Shown piece by piece: positions 16,965 through 26,162 of a DNA stretch of 64,000 nucleotides. The first letter of the stretch is position 1; each line of letters begins with the position of its first letter. Source of the stretch: Candidatus Binatia bacterium (lineage in GTDB: Bacteria; Desulfobacterota; Binatia; UBA9968; JAJDTQ01); NCBI GenBank assembly GCA_951813575.1, contig OX638375.1, positions 2,123,042 to 2,187,041 on the forward strand. Reading direction: 5' to 3'. The position numbers and the translations under genes are program-made. Under the pieces are notes generated by a model. The model searched no databases. It was given only the letters and a program-made list of their open reading frames with translations, and had not been told where the DNA came from.

Positions 16965-19900
16965 ATGACCTTCTACGCCGACCTGCACGTCCACTCCCGG
17001 TTCTCCCGCGCCACCAGCCGGAACTGTGACCTGGAGCACCTGGCCATCTGGGCGCGCAAGAAGGGCATCGGCGTCGTCGGCACCGGCGATTTCACCCATC
17101 CGGCGTGGCGCGCCGAGTTGAAGGAGCAGCTCGTGGCGGCGGAGCCCGGGCTGTTCCGGCTGCGCCCGGACCTCGAGCGGGCCGTCGAGGGACAGCTCCC
17201 GCCGGCCTGCGCCGGCAGCCTCGCGCCGGTGCGGTTCATGCTGTCGGTGGAGATCTCCACGATCTACAAGAAGGGCGAGAAGACCCGGAAGATACACCAC
17301 CTGGTCTACTGCCCGGACTTCGATTCGGCGGACCGGCTAGTGGCCGGCCTGTCCAGGATCGGCAACCTGCACTCCGACGGACGGCCGATCCTGGGGCTGG
17401 ACTCCCGGCATCTGCTGGAGATGACGCTGGAGTCGGGGCCGGGCTCCTACCTCGTGCCGGCTCACGTGTGGACCCCGTGGTTCGCCGCGTTGGGCTCCAA
17501 GTCCGGCTTCGACGCCGTGGACCACTGCTACGGGCACCTGGCGCCGCACATCTTCGCGGTGGAGACCGGTCTCTCGTCGGACCCCCCCATGAACTGGCGG
17601 GTATCGTCCCTGGACCGTTACCGGCTCATGTCCAACTCCGATGCCCACTCGCCGGAGAAGCTCGGCCGCGAGGTGTGCGTCTTCCACACCGACATGGACT
17701 ACTTCGCCCTCCGCCGGGCGCTGGAGACGGGCGAAGGCTACGGCGGGACCCTGGAGTTCTTCCCGGAGGAGGGCAAGTACCACCTGGACGGCCACCGCAA
17801 CTGCAACGTGCGCCTGGAGCCGGACGAGACCCGCAGGCGCGACGGCCGCTGCCCGTCGTGCGGCAAGCCCCTGACCGTCGGGGTCATGCACCGGGTCGAG
17901 GACCTGGCCGACCGTGGGCTGGACGCGGCGCCGCCGCACACGGCGGGGGACACCCAAGGGCTGATCCCGCTGCCGGAGATCCTGGGCGAGATCCACCGGG
18001 TCGGCCCAAAGAGCAAGCGGGTGGCCCAGGACTACGAAGGGTTGCTGGCCCGGCTGGGGCCCGAGCTCCAGCTTCTGAACGCCCTGCCGCTGGAGGACAT
18101 CGAGCCGGCGGCGCCGTCCCTGGTGGCGGAGGCGGTGGGGCGTCTGCGCCGGAGGGAGGTGATCCGGGAAGCCGGCTACGACGGCGTCTACGGCACCATC
18201 CGCCTGTTCCGGGACGGAGAGCTCGATGGCCGGAGCCGCGGGGCCTCGCTCTTCGGAGACGCAACCGCGACAGGCGGGGCGGTTCAGTCCCCGCCGGCCG
18301 GACCACGCCCCGGCCAGGCGCGCGCCCCTCGGGAAGAGTCCGGCCCGGAACCGGCGCCGCCGGATCCCGCGCCTGCGCCCCACCCCGCGCGGGAAGAAGA
18401 ACCGTCGGAGCAACTGTCGCTGCCGGTAGCGCTCTCGCGCGATCTCCTGGCCGGACTCGACGGCGACCAGCGCCGGGCCGCGGAGATCGTGGACGGCCCG
18501 TTGCTCATCGTGGCCGGACCGGGCTCGGGGAAGACCCGGACCCTCACCCACCGCCTCGCCCATCTGATCGCGAGCCGCCATGCCGAAGCGGCGGGCTGCC
18601 TGGCCGTGACCTTCACCCGCCGGGCGGCGGACGAGATGCGGGACCGTCTGCGGGCGCTGTTGCCGGACGCATGGGCGGACATCCCGCTGCACACCTTCCA
18701 TTCCCTGGGGCTGAGCATCCTCCGGGAGTACTGGAACGCCGCCGGGCTGCAGCGCGGCTTCCGGGTGGCGTCGGAGGCCGAGCGGCTCCGGTTGTTGCGG
18801 GACGCCCTCAAGATCTCCGAGCGGCAGGCCCATGCCGGCCTGTCGGCCATCTCCCATGCCAAAAGGACCGGCGCGCCGCCGAGCGAAGAAAAGCTCGGCC
18901 GGGCATGGGAAGCCTACCGGCACGAGATGGAAGCCCGCAACGGGTGCGACTTCGACGACCTCGTCATCCGGGCCGCGGACGCCCTGGAAGCGGACCCCGG
19001 GGTCCGCGACGCGGTGCGGCGGCGGTATCCCCAAGTGTGCATCGACGAGTACCAGGACGTGGACGGGCAGCAGATGCGGCTGATCCGGCTGCTGGCGCCC
19101 GCCGACGGCAACATCTGCGCCATCGGCGATCCCGACCAGGCCATCTACGGGTTCCGGGGCGCCGACCCGCGTTTCTTCGCCGGCTTCACGGAGGACTTTC
19201 CCAGCGCCCGGGTAGTACGGCTCGGCCGCAACTACCGTTCCGGCGCCAACATCGTCACCCTTTCGTCCCAGGTCATCGGGCCGTCCACGATTACCGGATT
19301 GCCGATCCCCGTTCTCGACGATGCCCCCAACCGGGTCACCCTCCACGAGGCCCCGAGCGAGAAGGCCGAGGCGGAATTCATCGTCCAGTCGCTGGAGGAA
19401 GCCCTGGGCGGCCACAGCTTCTTCTCCATCGACAGCGGCCGCACGGCCGCGGGGCAGGGACACGACCTCTCATTCTCGGACTTCGCCGTGCTCTACCGCA
19501 CGGAAGCCCAGGCCGCCCCCGTGGTGGAGGCGCTGCAGCGCTCCGGCATGCCCTTCCAGCAGCGCTCCCACGACCCCCTGCTGGCCCATCCCGGCGTGGC
19601 CGCGCTGGTGGAAGCCCTGGGACGCACCCCGGGCACGGGCGCCGTGCGGCAACGGCTGGAAGCCGCCTGCCGCGGCGACGCGTCCCCGGCGCGGGAAACG
19701 GCCGAGGCCCTGGAGCTCCTGAAACCTCTGGCCGCCGCCTGCGGCGACGACCTGGAACGGTTCCTGTCCGAGTTGTCCCTGGGTAGCCAGGTGGACACCT
19801 GGGACCCCCGCGCCGACCGCATCTCGCTGCTGACCCTCCACGCCGCCAAGGGCCTCGAGTTCCCGTTGGTCTTCATCGTCGGCTGCGAGGACGGCCTGCT

Positions 19901-20156
19901 GCCCCTGAGCTGGGGAGGAACCGGCCCCGAAGACCCGGACGAGGAACGGCGGCTCTTCTACGTCGGCGTCACCCGCGCCCGGACGAAGCTCTACCTGTGC
20001 CGAGCCCGCAAGCGCCGCTGGCGCGGAAAGGTCCGCGAGATGGCGCCCTCCCCCTACCTCGCCGACATCGAAGAGCGGCTGCTGGAGCAGAGCCGGGCGA
20101 GGCGCCCCGGGCGGCGGGACCGGAAGCCGGACAGCCAGTTGGACTTGTTTTCGTAG
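16965..20156 (+). CDS. PHP phosphoesterase domain fused to UvrD/Rep-type helicase
   Basis: A 1063-aa fusion. Residues 1-~270 form a PHP domain (TIGR00375-like) beginning with H8-V-H10 and including NSDAHSPEKLG. A zinc-knuckle-like insert follows (Cys280, Cys296-x2-Cys299). A Pro/Ala-rich linker (~420-480) leads to a superfamily 1A helicase with Walker A GPGSGKT near 518, DEYQDV (Walker B/motif II) near 693, GDPDQAIYGFRGAD (motif III) and LTLHAAKGLEFPLVF (motif V). PHP domains hydrolyse phosphoesters, including exonuclease-type reactions, so the protein may couple unwinding to end processing in DNA repair. Its 6-bp spacing from tctA is probably incidental packing. Confidence 0.88.
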   Translation: MTFYADLHVHSRFSRATSRNCDLEHLAIWARKKGIGVVGTGDFTHPAWRAELKEQLVAAEPGLFRLRPDLERAVEGQLPPACAGSLAPVRFMLSVEISTIYKKGEKTRKIHHLVYCPDFDSADRLVAGLSRIGNLHSDGRPILGLDSRHLLEMTLESGPGSYLVPAHVWTPWFAALGSKSGFDAVDHCYGHLAPHIFAVETGLSSDPPMNWRVSSLDRYRLMSNSDAHSPEKLGREVCVFHTDMDYFALRRALETGEGYGGTLEFFPEEGKYHLDGHRNCNVRLEPDETRRRDGRCPSCGKPLTVGVMHRVEDLADRGLDAAPPHTAGDTQGLIPLPEILGEIHRVGPKSKRVAQDYEGLLARLGPELQLLNALPLEDIEPAAPSLVAEAVGRLRRREVIREAGYDGVYGTIRLFRDGELDGRSRGASLFGDATATGGAVQSPPAGPRPGQARAPREESGPEPAPPDPAPAPHPAREEEPSEQLSLPVALSRDLLAGLDGDQRRAAEIVDGPLLIVAGPGSGKTRTLTHRLAHLIASRHAEAAGCLAVTFTRRAADEMRDRLRALLPDAWADIPLHTFHSLGLSILREYWNAAGLQRGFRVASEAERLRLLRDALKISERQAHAGLSAISHAKRTGAPPSEEKLGRAWEAYRHEMEARNGCDFDDLVIRAADALEADPGVRDAVRRRYPQVCIDEYQDVDGQQMRLIRLLAPADGNICAIGDPDQAIYGFRGADPRFFAGFTEDFPSARVVRLGRNYRSGANIVTLSSQVIGPSTITGLPIPVLDDAPNRVTLHEAPSEKAEAEFIVQSLEEALGGHSFFSIDSGRTAAGQGHDLSFSDFAVLYRTEAQAAPVVEALQRSGMPFQQRSHDPLLAHPGVAALVEALGRTPGTGAVRQRLEAACRGDASPARETAEALELLKPLAAACGDDLERFLSELSLGSQVDTWDPRADRISLLTLHAAKGLEFPLVFIVGCEDGLLPLSWGGTGPEDPDEERRLFYVGVTRARTKLYLCRARKRRWRGKVREMAPSPYLADIEERLLEQSRARRPGRRDRKPDSQLDLFS

Positions 20157-20190
20157 GCACCCAACCACAGGTTCGCGAGGGGGACTCTGC

Positions 20191-20220
20191 TTGACACTAC
20201 GTTCCGCCTTGCGTTACGCT
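20191..20220 (+). promoter_or_regulatory. Probable higBA promoter with overlapping inverted repeat
   Basis: TTGACA at 20191-20196 is a perfect -35 hexamer. A weak -10 (TACGCT, 20215-20220) follows with 18-bp spacing. The -10 lies in GCGT-T-ACGC (20211-20219), a short inverted repeat suited to HigA autorepression. Transcription would begin essentially at the higB ATG (20226), implying a leaderless or near-leaderless message. Confidence 0.45.
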
Positions 20221-20225
20221 TGAAG

Positions 20226-20507
20226 ATGATCAAGAGCTTCGCCGACAAGCGGACCGCGGCTGTGTTCGCAGGTTATGCCGTCCGCAACCTGCCCATGCAA
20301 ATCCAGCGGCGAGCGCGGGCGAAGCTGCTGTTGATCGACGCGGCTGGCAGGCTGGATGACTTGCGCTCGCCTCCGGGTAACCGCCTTGAAGTGCTGCACG
20401 GTGATCGAAGAGGTCAGCATAGCGTGCGCGTCAACGATCAATGGCGCATCTGCTTCATCTGGCGACGTGGACAGGCGATGGCCGTGGAGATTACCGATTA
20501 CCACTGA
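20226..20507 (+). CDS. higB: HigB-type (RelE-superfamily) mRNA interferase toxin
   Basis: A 93-aa protein with the HigB pattern: MIKSF start, LDDLRSPPGNRLEVLHGDR in the middle, SVRVNDQWRICFIW, and the C-terminal VEITDYH. HigB toxins cleave mRNA on the ribosome and are neutralised by HigA. The ATG at 20226 fits the family N-terminus; a TTG two codons earlier is in frame but less likely. Order toxin-then-antitoxin is the reverse of most TA pairs and normal for higBA. Codon use looks less GC-biased than the flanking helicase gene, in keeping with mobile TA modules. Confidence 0.9.
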   Translation: MIKSFADKRTAAVFAGYAVRNLPMQIQRRARAKLLLIDAAGRLDDLRSPPGNRLEVLHGDRRGQHSVRVNDQWRICFIWRRGQAMAVEITDYH

Positions 20508-20521
20508 CGGGGGCAGCGAGC

Positions 20522-20914
20522 ATGACCATCAAGCGCGAAGACGTCGATCGGCAAATGGTCGATTTCTCGGATGTGGCTACCGGGCGGCGGTTGCCGCCAG
20601 TCCATCCGGGCGAGGTTCTGCGGGAAGAGTACCTGAAGCCGCTGGCGCTCAGCGTATACCGGCTCGCCCAGGAGCTAAAAATTTCCCGACCTCGGCTGAA
20701 CGATATCGTTCTCGGACGGCGCGCCGTCACCATCGATACCGCCCTGCGTCTCGGACGCTATTTCGGCACCACTCCGGAGTTCTGGATCAATCTTCAGACC
20801 CGGCACGATCTGGATACCGCGGAGGCCACGTTGCGCCTTAAAGTCGAACGGGAGATAACACCGCGTGCCGCGGGCACGGACGCCGTGCCCATCAGCCACG
20901 CAGGGCCAGTATGA
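20522..20914 (+). CDS. higA: HigA-type HTH antitoxin
   Basis: A 130-aa XRE-family protein starting 14 bp after higB. After an unusual ~25-residue leader comes PPVHPGEVLREEYLKPL, the standard HigA N-terminus, followed by the helix-turn-helix SVYRLAQELKISRPRLNDIV and TTPEFWINLQTRHDL. It should bind HigB and repress the operon, probably through the inverted repeat at the -10 region. It is the only recognisable DNA-binding regulator in the window. The C-terminal ~20 residues (ITPRAAGTDAV) look poorly conserved. Confidence 0.9.
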   Translation: MTIKREDVDRQMVDFSDVATGRRLPPVHPGEVLREEYLKPLALSVYRLAQELKISRPRLNDIVLGRRAVTIDTALRLGRYFGTTPEFWINLQTRHDLDTAEATLRLKVEREITPRAAGTDAVPISHAGPV

Positions 20915-21008
20915 ATTCAGCCTTCATTTCCAGTTCATTTCTGATCCGCTGCCTGTAGCCCACCGTTTTTCGTTTCCGCTTCAACTCCAGTCGTTTCGCG
21001 TCCGGTGG

Positions 21009-21041
21009 ATCATGATCCCCTCAGGTGAGGGGGATCATGAT
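21009..21041. repeat. Inverted repeat overlapping the 3' end of the GST gene
   Basis: ATCATGATCCCC-TCA at 21009-21023 pairs with TGA-GGGGGATCATGAT at 21026-21041, with one unpaired base and a 2-nt loop. It covers the last codons and stop of the minus-strand GST gene and faces the convergent higBA operon. No T-tract follows on either strand, so a role as a transcription terminator is uncertain; it may block readthrough or protect the 3' end. Confidence 0.5.
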
Positions 21042-21641
21042 GTGCTCCCGGTAGGGGGGGCGTTCGCACAGGCGCGCGTACCAGGCCTCCACGTTGGGCA
21101 TGGAGGGGCGGTCGATGGGCATCGTGAACCAGCGGTAGGCCCAGATGCCGACAGGGATGTCGCCGATGCTGAAGGAATCGCCGGCGAGATAGCTCTGGCC
21201 TTCGAGGTAGCGCTCGACGATCTGCCACTTGGGCACGGCCGCGGCCACCGCCTTCTCGATGGCGGCGGGGTCGCGCTCGGCCTCGGGGGTGCGGACGATG
21301 CCGAAGAAGATCGGCACCAGGAACGCGTTCAGGGTGGTCAACTGCCAGTCCATCCAGCGGTTGGCGTTACCCCGCCCCTCGGGGGTGCCGGGCAGGAGCC
21401 GGCCGCCGTTGTACTTGTTGACCAGGTACCGGACGATGCTGTTGGACTCCCACAGGACGAAATCGCCGTCTTCGATGGTGGGGACCACGCCGTTGGGGTT
21501 CAGGCTCAGGTAGGGCTCCTCCCTGTTCCCGCCGAACTCTCCCGCCAGATCGATCCGCTCGAACGGGATCTCCAGCTCTCCGCAGCACCACAGGACCTTC
21601 TGCACGTTGGATGAAGTCTTCCTTCCCCAGATTTTCAACAA
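21021..21641 (-). CDS. Glutathione S-transferase family protein
   Basis: A 206-aa protein with a thioredoxin-like N-terminal domain (IWGRKTSSNVQKVLWCCGE, then NPNGVVPTIEDGDFVLWESNSI) and an all-helical C-terminal domain (SYLAGDSFSIGDIPVG). The cis-Pro VVPTI and the E-S pair after it bind glutathione. I place the start at the TTG at 21641: GGAGGT (21654-21649) lies 7 nt upstream and the resulting M-L-K-I-W-G-R matches GST N-termini. The in-frame ATG at 21656 overlaps that site and has no site of its own. It is transcribed away from groES. Confidence 0.85.
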   Translation of the reverse strand: MLKIWGRKTSSNVQKVLWCCGELEIPFERIDLAGEFGGNREEPYLSLNPNGVVPTIEDGDFVLWESNSIVRYLVNKYNGGRLLPGTPEGRGNANRWMDWQLTTLNAFLVPIFFGIVRTPEAERDPAAIEKAVAAAVPKWQIVERYLEGQSYLAGDSFSIGDIPVGIWAYRWFTMPIDRPSMPNVEAWYARLCERPPYREHIMIPLT

Positions 21642-21753
21642 CTTGCACACCTCCATGACAAATTTGGATCCAACCGGGCCGCGCAGAGCAGGCAACCCGC
21701 CGGACTTGGACCGAAATCTACTACGAAACAGGTAAAAGGGTCCAGACACCCCC

Positions 21754-21781
21754 TTGACTGTGGCCAAATCGTGCTTAGATT
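21754..21781 (+). promoter_or_regulatory. Sigma-70-type promoter for groESL
   Basis: TTGACT (21754-21759) and TAGATT (21776-21781) are separated by 16 bp, about 42 bp ahead of the groES ATG. I found no CIRCE inverted repeat (the HrcA operator) and no convincing sigma-32 hexamers, so heat control, if any, must be by another mechanism. Confidence 0.55.
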
Positions 21782-21823
21782 CGCGCTCAAATCCTATCAC
21801 TTCACTCTTAAAGGGAGGTTCTT

Positions 21824-22114
21824 ATGGCGGCAAAAGTGAAGCCTTTGCACGACAGGATTATCGTCAAGAGGCTCGAAGAGGAAGAGAAGACGGCGGGCGG
21901 CATCATCATCCCCGACGCGGCGAAGGAAAAGCCGCAGGAGGGCATGGTCGTCGCGGTCGGCTCAGGCAGGCGCGAGGACGGCAAGGTGTTGGCTCTCGAC
22001 GTCAAGACCGGCGACAAGGTCCTGTTCGGGAAGTATTCCGGCACCGAGATCGAGCTGGACGGAGAAGAGCATCTCATCATGCGGGAAGACGATATCCTGG
22101 GAATCGTCGAATAA
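21824..22114 (+). CDS. groES: Co-chaperonin GroES
   Basis: A 96-aa GroES of canonical length. [25 protein letters not shown] contains the mobile loop with its GGIII binding tripeptide. [13 protein letters not shown] and the C-terminal EDDILGIVE complete the beta-barrel subunit. Seven copies form the lid of the GroEL folding chamber in the cytoplasm. A strong GGGAGGTTCTT site precedes the ATG. groEL follows 15 bp downstream in the conserved operon. Confidence 0.98.
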   Translation: MAAKVKPLHDRIIVKRLEEEEKTAGGIIIPDAAKEKPQEGMVVAVGSGRREDGKVLALDVKTGDKVLFGKYSGTEIELDGEEHLIMREDDILGIVE

Positions 22115-23746
<1,632 letters not shown>

Positions 23747-23781
23747 GATCGGCGGGGCTCCGCTCGGAGCCCATGCCAAAC

Positions 23782-23814
23782 AAAAGGGGGAGGACATGCG
23801 TCCTCCCCCTTTTT
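23782..23814. terminator. Bidirectional intrinsic terminator between groEL and aroE
   Basis: AAAAGGGGGAGGA (23782-23794) pairs with TCCTCCCCCTTTT starting at 23801, a 13-bp stem with a 6-nt loop. Runs of T on the plus strand and of T on the minus strand flank the stem, so it can stop transcription from both converging operons. Confidence 0.85.
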
Positions 23815-23846
23815 CGTTCCGAAAAACGAACCCGCCGGCGGCGTCA

Positions 23847-24737
23847 TCACCCGTAGCCAAACGCCCGGAGCGATTCGAACATGACGTCCGTGTCCGGCTC
23901 GCGGCCGAACCAGGTGCGGAAGGATGCGGCGCCCTGGTGCACCAGCATGCCGATGCCCTCCACCGTCCGGCACCCCCGCCGCCTTGCCTCCTTGAGCAGC
24001 ACGGTCTCCCGGGGCTGGTAGACGATGTCGCAGACGTCGTGGCGCGGACCGAGGAGCGTGGGGTCGATGGGACATCCGCGCACGTCCGGGGTCATGCCGA
24101 CCGAGGTGCAGTTGATGACGAGGTCGGCCCCGCTTCCGAGAGTAGCGAACTCCGCCAGCGGGCCGGAGCGCACCGCCGTGTCCGCCGCGCTTCCCGCCGC
24201 GATGTCGTGCGACAGCCTTTCGGCCTTGTCCGGATCCCGGCCCAGCAGGGTGAGCTCGGGCAGCCGGAACGTTTCTCTTTGGCCGCCCGCGCCGAGGCAA
24301 TGGCCCCGGGCCAGCACGAAGGCCAGCGCACGGGCCGCGCCGCCGGTTCCCAGAATCGTGACTCGCTTGCCGTCGAGCTTGATGCCCGCCTGACGGAGGT
24401 TCAGCACGGCGCCCGGGGCGTCGGTGCTGGTCCCCATCAGCCGGCCCCCCTCCCAGTAGAGGGTGTTGACGCTTCCGGTGAAGCGGGATTCCTCGCTCAA
24501 CCCGTCGAGATGCTCGATGACCGCCTGCTTGTGCGGGATGGTGACGTTGGCGCCGAGGAAGCCCATGCCGCGGAGGCCGGCTATAACCTCGCCCAAGGCC
24601 TCGGGCGGGCACGGCAGCGGCACGTAGCAGGCGTTCAGGCCCGCCGCCTGGATGGCGGCGTTGTGCATCACCGGCGACATGGAATGCTCCACGGGCCAGC
24701 CCAGCACCCCCAGAAGTCTTGTCGATCCGTCGATCAT
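23847..24737 (-). CDS. aroE: Shikimate dehydrogenase
   Basis: A 296-aa enzyme that reduces 3-dehydroshikimate with NADPH in the shikimate pathway. Substrate-site motifs are GWPVEHSMSPVMHN, GANVTIPHK (catalytic Lys) and TSTDAPG (catalytic Asp). The NADPH site is LGTGGAARALAF. VEGIGMLVHQGAASF near the C-terminus is also conserved. Its ATG overlaps the tatD stop by 4 nt, indicating translational coupling within a minus-strand operon. The gene ends at the shared groEL terminator. Confidence 0.95.
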   Translation of the reverse strand: MIDGSTRLLGVLGWPVEHSMSPVMHNAAIQAAGLNACYVPLPCPPEALGEVIAGLRGMGFLGANVTIPHKQAVIEHLDGLSEESRFTGSVNTLYWEGGRLMGTSTDAPGAVLNLRQAGIKLDGKRVTILGTGGAARALAFVLARGHCLGAGGQRETFRLPELTLLGRDPDKAERLSHDIAAGSAADTAVRSGPLAEFATLGSGADLVINCTSVGMTPDVRGCPIDPTLLGPRHDVCDIVYQPRETVLLKEARRRGCRTVEGIGMLVHQGAASFRTWFGREPDTDVMFESLRAFGYG

Positions 24738-25549
24738 GATGCCCGTGCGGTCTCCTCGGCCGGCAGCCCGAACAGCGTCCGGGCATTGTGGCTGGACGCG
24801 GCGGCGACCTCGTCGACCTCGACCCCCCGGACCCGGGCCACGGCATCGGCCACGAAACGGACGTAGGCGGGCTCGTTGCGCCGGCCCCGCTTGGGAACGG
24901 GCGCCAGGAACGGCGCGTCGGTCTCGATGAGCAGCCGATCCAGAGGCACCCGGCGGGCGACGTCCCGCAGCCCCTCGGCGTTCTTGAAGGTGACGATGCC
25001 CGAGAACGACAGGTAGAAGCCGAGGTCGAGGAACGAGCGGGCGGCCGCCTGGTCGCTGGTGAAACAGTGGATCACACCTCGTAGCGTTCCGCCGCCGCGG
25101 CCTCGGATGGTCTCCGCCACCTCGCGGTCGGACTCCCGGTTGTGCACCACGATGGGTAGTCGCGTCTCAACGGCCAGGCCGGCGAAACGGTCGAACATTT
25201 CCCTTTGGACGTCCCGGGGCGAGTTGTCGTAGTGGAAATCGAGGCCGGTCTCGCCGATGGCCACGACCTTGGGATGGCCGGCGAGGCGGCGCAGCCGGTC
25301 CATGTCTTCCGTGGCCACGTCCTTGGCGTCGTGCGGGTGCATGCCCACCGTGGCGTAGAGACCCGGGTGGGCTTCCGCCAGGCGCACGGCCGCGTCGTTG
25401 GTGGAGAGGTCCCCGGCTCCTCCGACGACGATCAGGGTGTCGACGCCGGCTTCCCTGGCGCGTGCCAGCACCTCGTGGCGGTCCTCGTCGAACTCCTCGG
25501 TCTGGATATGGCAGTGGGTGTCGATGAGGGGTGCGAGATTGGGATTCAT
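24734..25549 (-). CDS. TatD-family metal-dependent DNase
   Basis: A 271-aa TIM-barrel hydrolase. Metal ligands are visible in IDTHCHI, GETGLDF, VVHNRES, HCFTS and LIETDAPFLAP, all in the family order. TatD proteins are magnesium-dependent 3'-5' exonucleases or deoxyribonucleases; the physiological role may be DNA repair or quality control. The start at 25549 is the first ATG after the intergenic repeat region. Conserved clustering of metG, holB, tmk and tatD in many bacteria supports the assignment. Confidence 0.92.
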   Translation of the reverse strand: MNPNLAPLIDTHCHIQTEEFDEDRHEVLARAREAGVDTLIVVGGAGDLSTNDAAVRLAEAHPGLYATVGMHPHDAKDVATEDMDRLRRLAGHPKVVAIGETGLDFHYDNSPRDVQREMFDRFAGLAVETRLPIVVHNRESDREVAETIRGRGGGTLRGVIHCFTSDQAAARSFLDLGFYLSFSGIVTFKNAEGLRDVARRVPLDRLLIETDAPFLAPVPKRGRRNEPAYVRFVADAVARVRGVEVDEVAAASSHNARTLFGLPAEETARAS

Positions 25550-26162
25550 GGCACCCCTCCGTCAGGGGTGCGGCGATACCGCTGAGGTCCGGCATCCGTC
25601 ATTCCCGCGAAAGCATGCCCTCGACCACGATCGGGGGCGGGGATCCAGGAGGGGGCGGGGTGAGGAAGCGGAATGCCGCACCCCCCGTCCCCGCCTCTGG
25701 ACCCCGGGTCAAGCCCGGGGTGACGGTGCGGGGGCCCGGGGTGACGGTGCGGGGGCCCGGGGTGACGGTGCGGGGGCCCGGGGTGACGGTGCGGGGGCCC
25801 GGGGTGACGGTGCGGGGGCCCGGGGTGACGGTGCGGGGGCCCGGGGTGACGGTGCGGAGACCGGGGGTGACGGTGCGGGGGCCCGGGGTGACGGTGCGGG
25901 GACCCGGGTTGACGGTGCGGGGACCCGGAGTGACGGTGCGGGGACCCGGGGTGACGGTGCGGGGACCCGGGGTGACGGTGCGGGGGCCCGGGGTGACGGT
26001 GCGGGGGCCCGGAGTGACGGTGCGGGGGCCCGGGGTGACGGTGCGGGGGCCTGGGGTGACGGTGCGAAGGCCTGGGGTGACCGTGCGAAGGCCTGGGGTG
26101 ACCGTGCGGGGGCCGGGGTGACGGTGCGGGGGTCGGTGCCATTCCAGTACCCGAGCGGGATT
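25550..26162. other. 613-bp intergenic region between metG and tatD
   Basis: This is the longest gap without a gene. It contains a dispersed-repeat-like segment at about 25590-25660 (starting GTCATTCCCGCGAAAGC), the palindrome CCCCGGGTCAAGCCCGGGG at 25702-25720, and then a 20-copy tandem array to about 26138. Long ORFs through it exist only because the repeat unit is a multiple of three and stop-free. I see no gene or RNA in it. The metG transcript must cross it if tatD and aroE are co-transcribed. Confidence 0.7.
25720..26138. repeat. Tandem array of about 20 copies of a 21-bp GC-rich unit
   Basis: Units begin GTGACGG and end CCCGGG. Copies start at 25720, 25741, 25762 and then every 21 bp to 26098; the last step is 20 bp. 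Variation is concentrated at a few positions (GGAGACCGG, GGGACCCGG, GAAGGCCTGG variants) in neighbouring blocks, which indicates local duplication. Read forward in one frame the unit would encode VTVRGPG, but there is no plausible gene start and the array interrupts an intergenic space. The array is directly attached to an upstream palindrome that also precedes a second array at 33089. Confidence 0.95.

Noticed and set aside
21750-21823. CIRCE/HrcA operator ahead of groES
   Set aside because: No TTAGCACTC-type inverted repeat is present; only a sigma-70-like promoter is seen.
25720-26138. CRISPR array
   Set aside because: The units are contiguous with no spacers and there are no cas genes.
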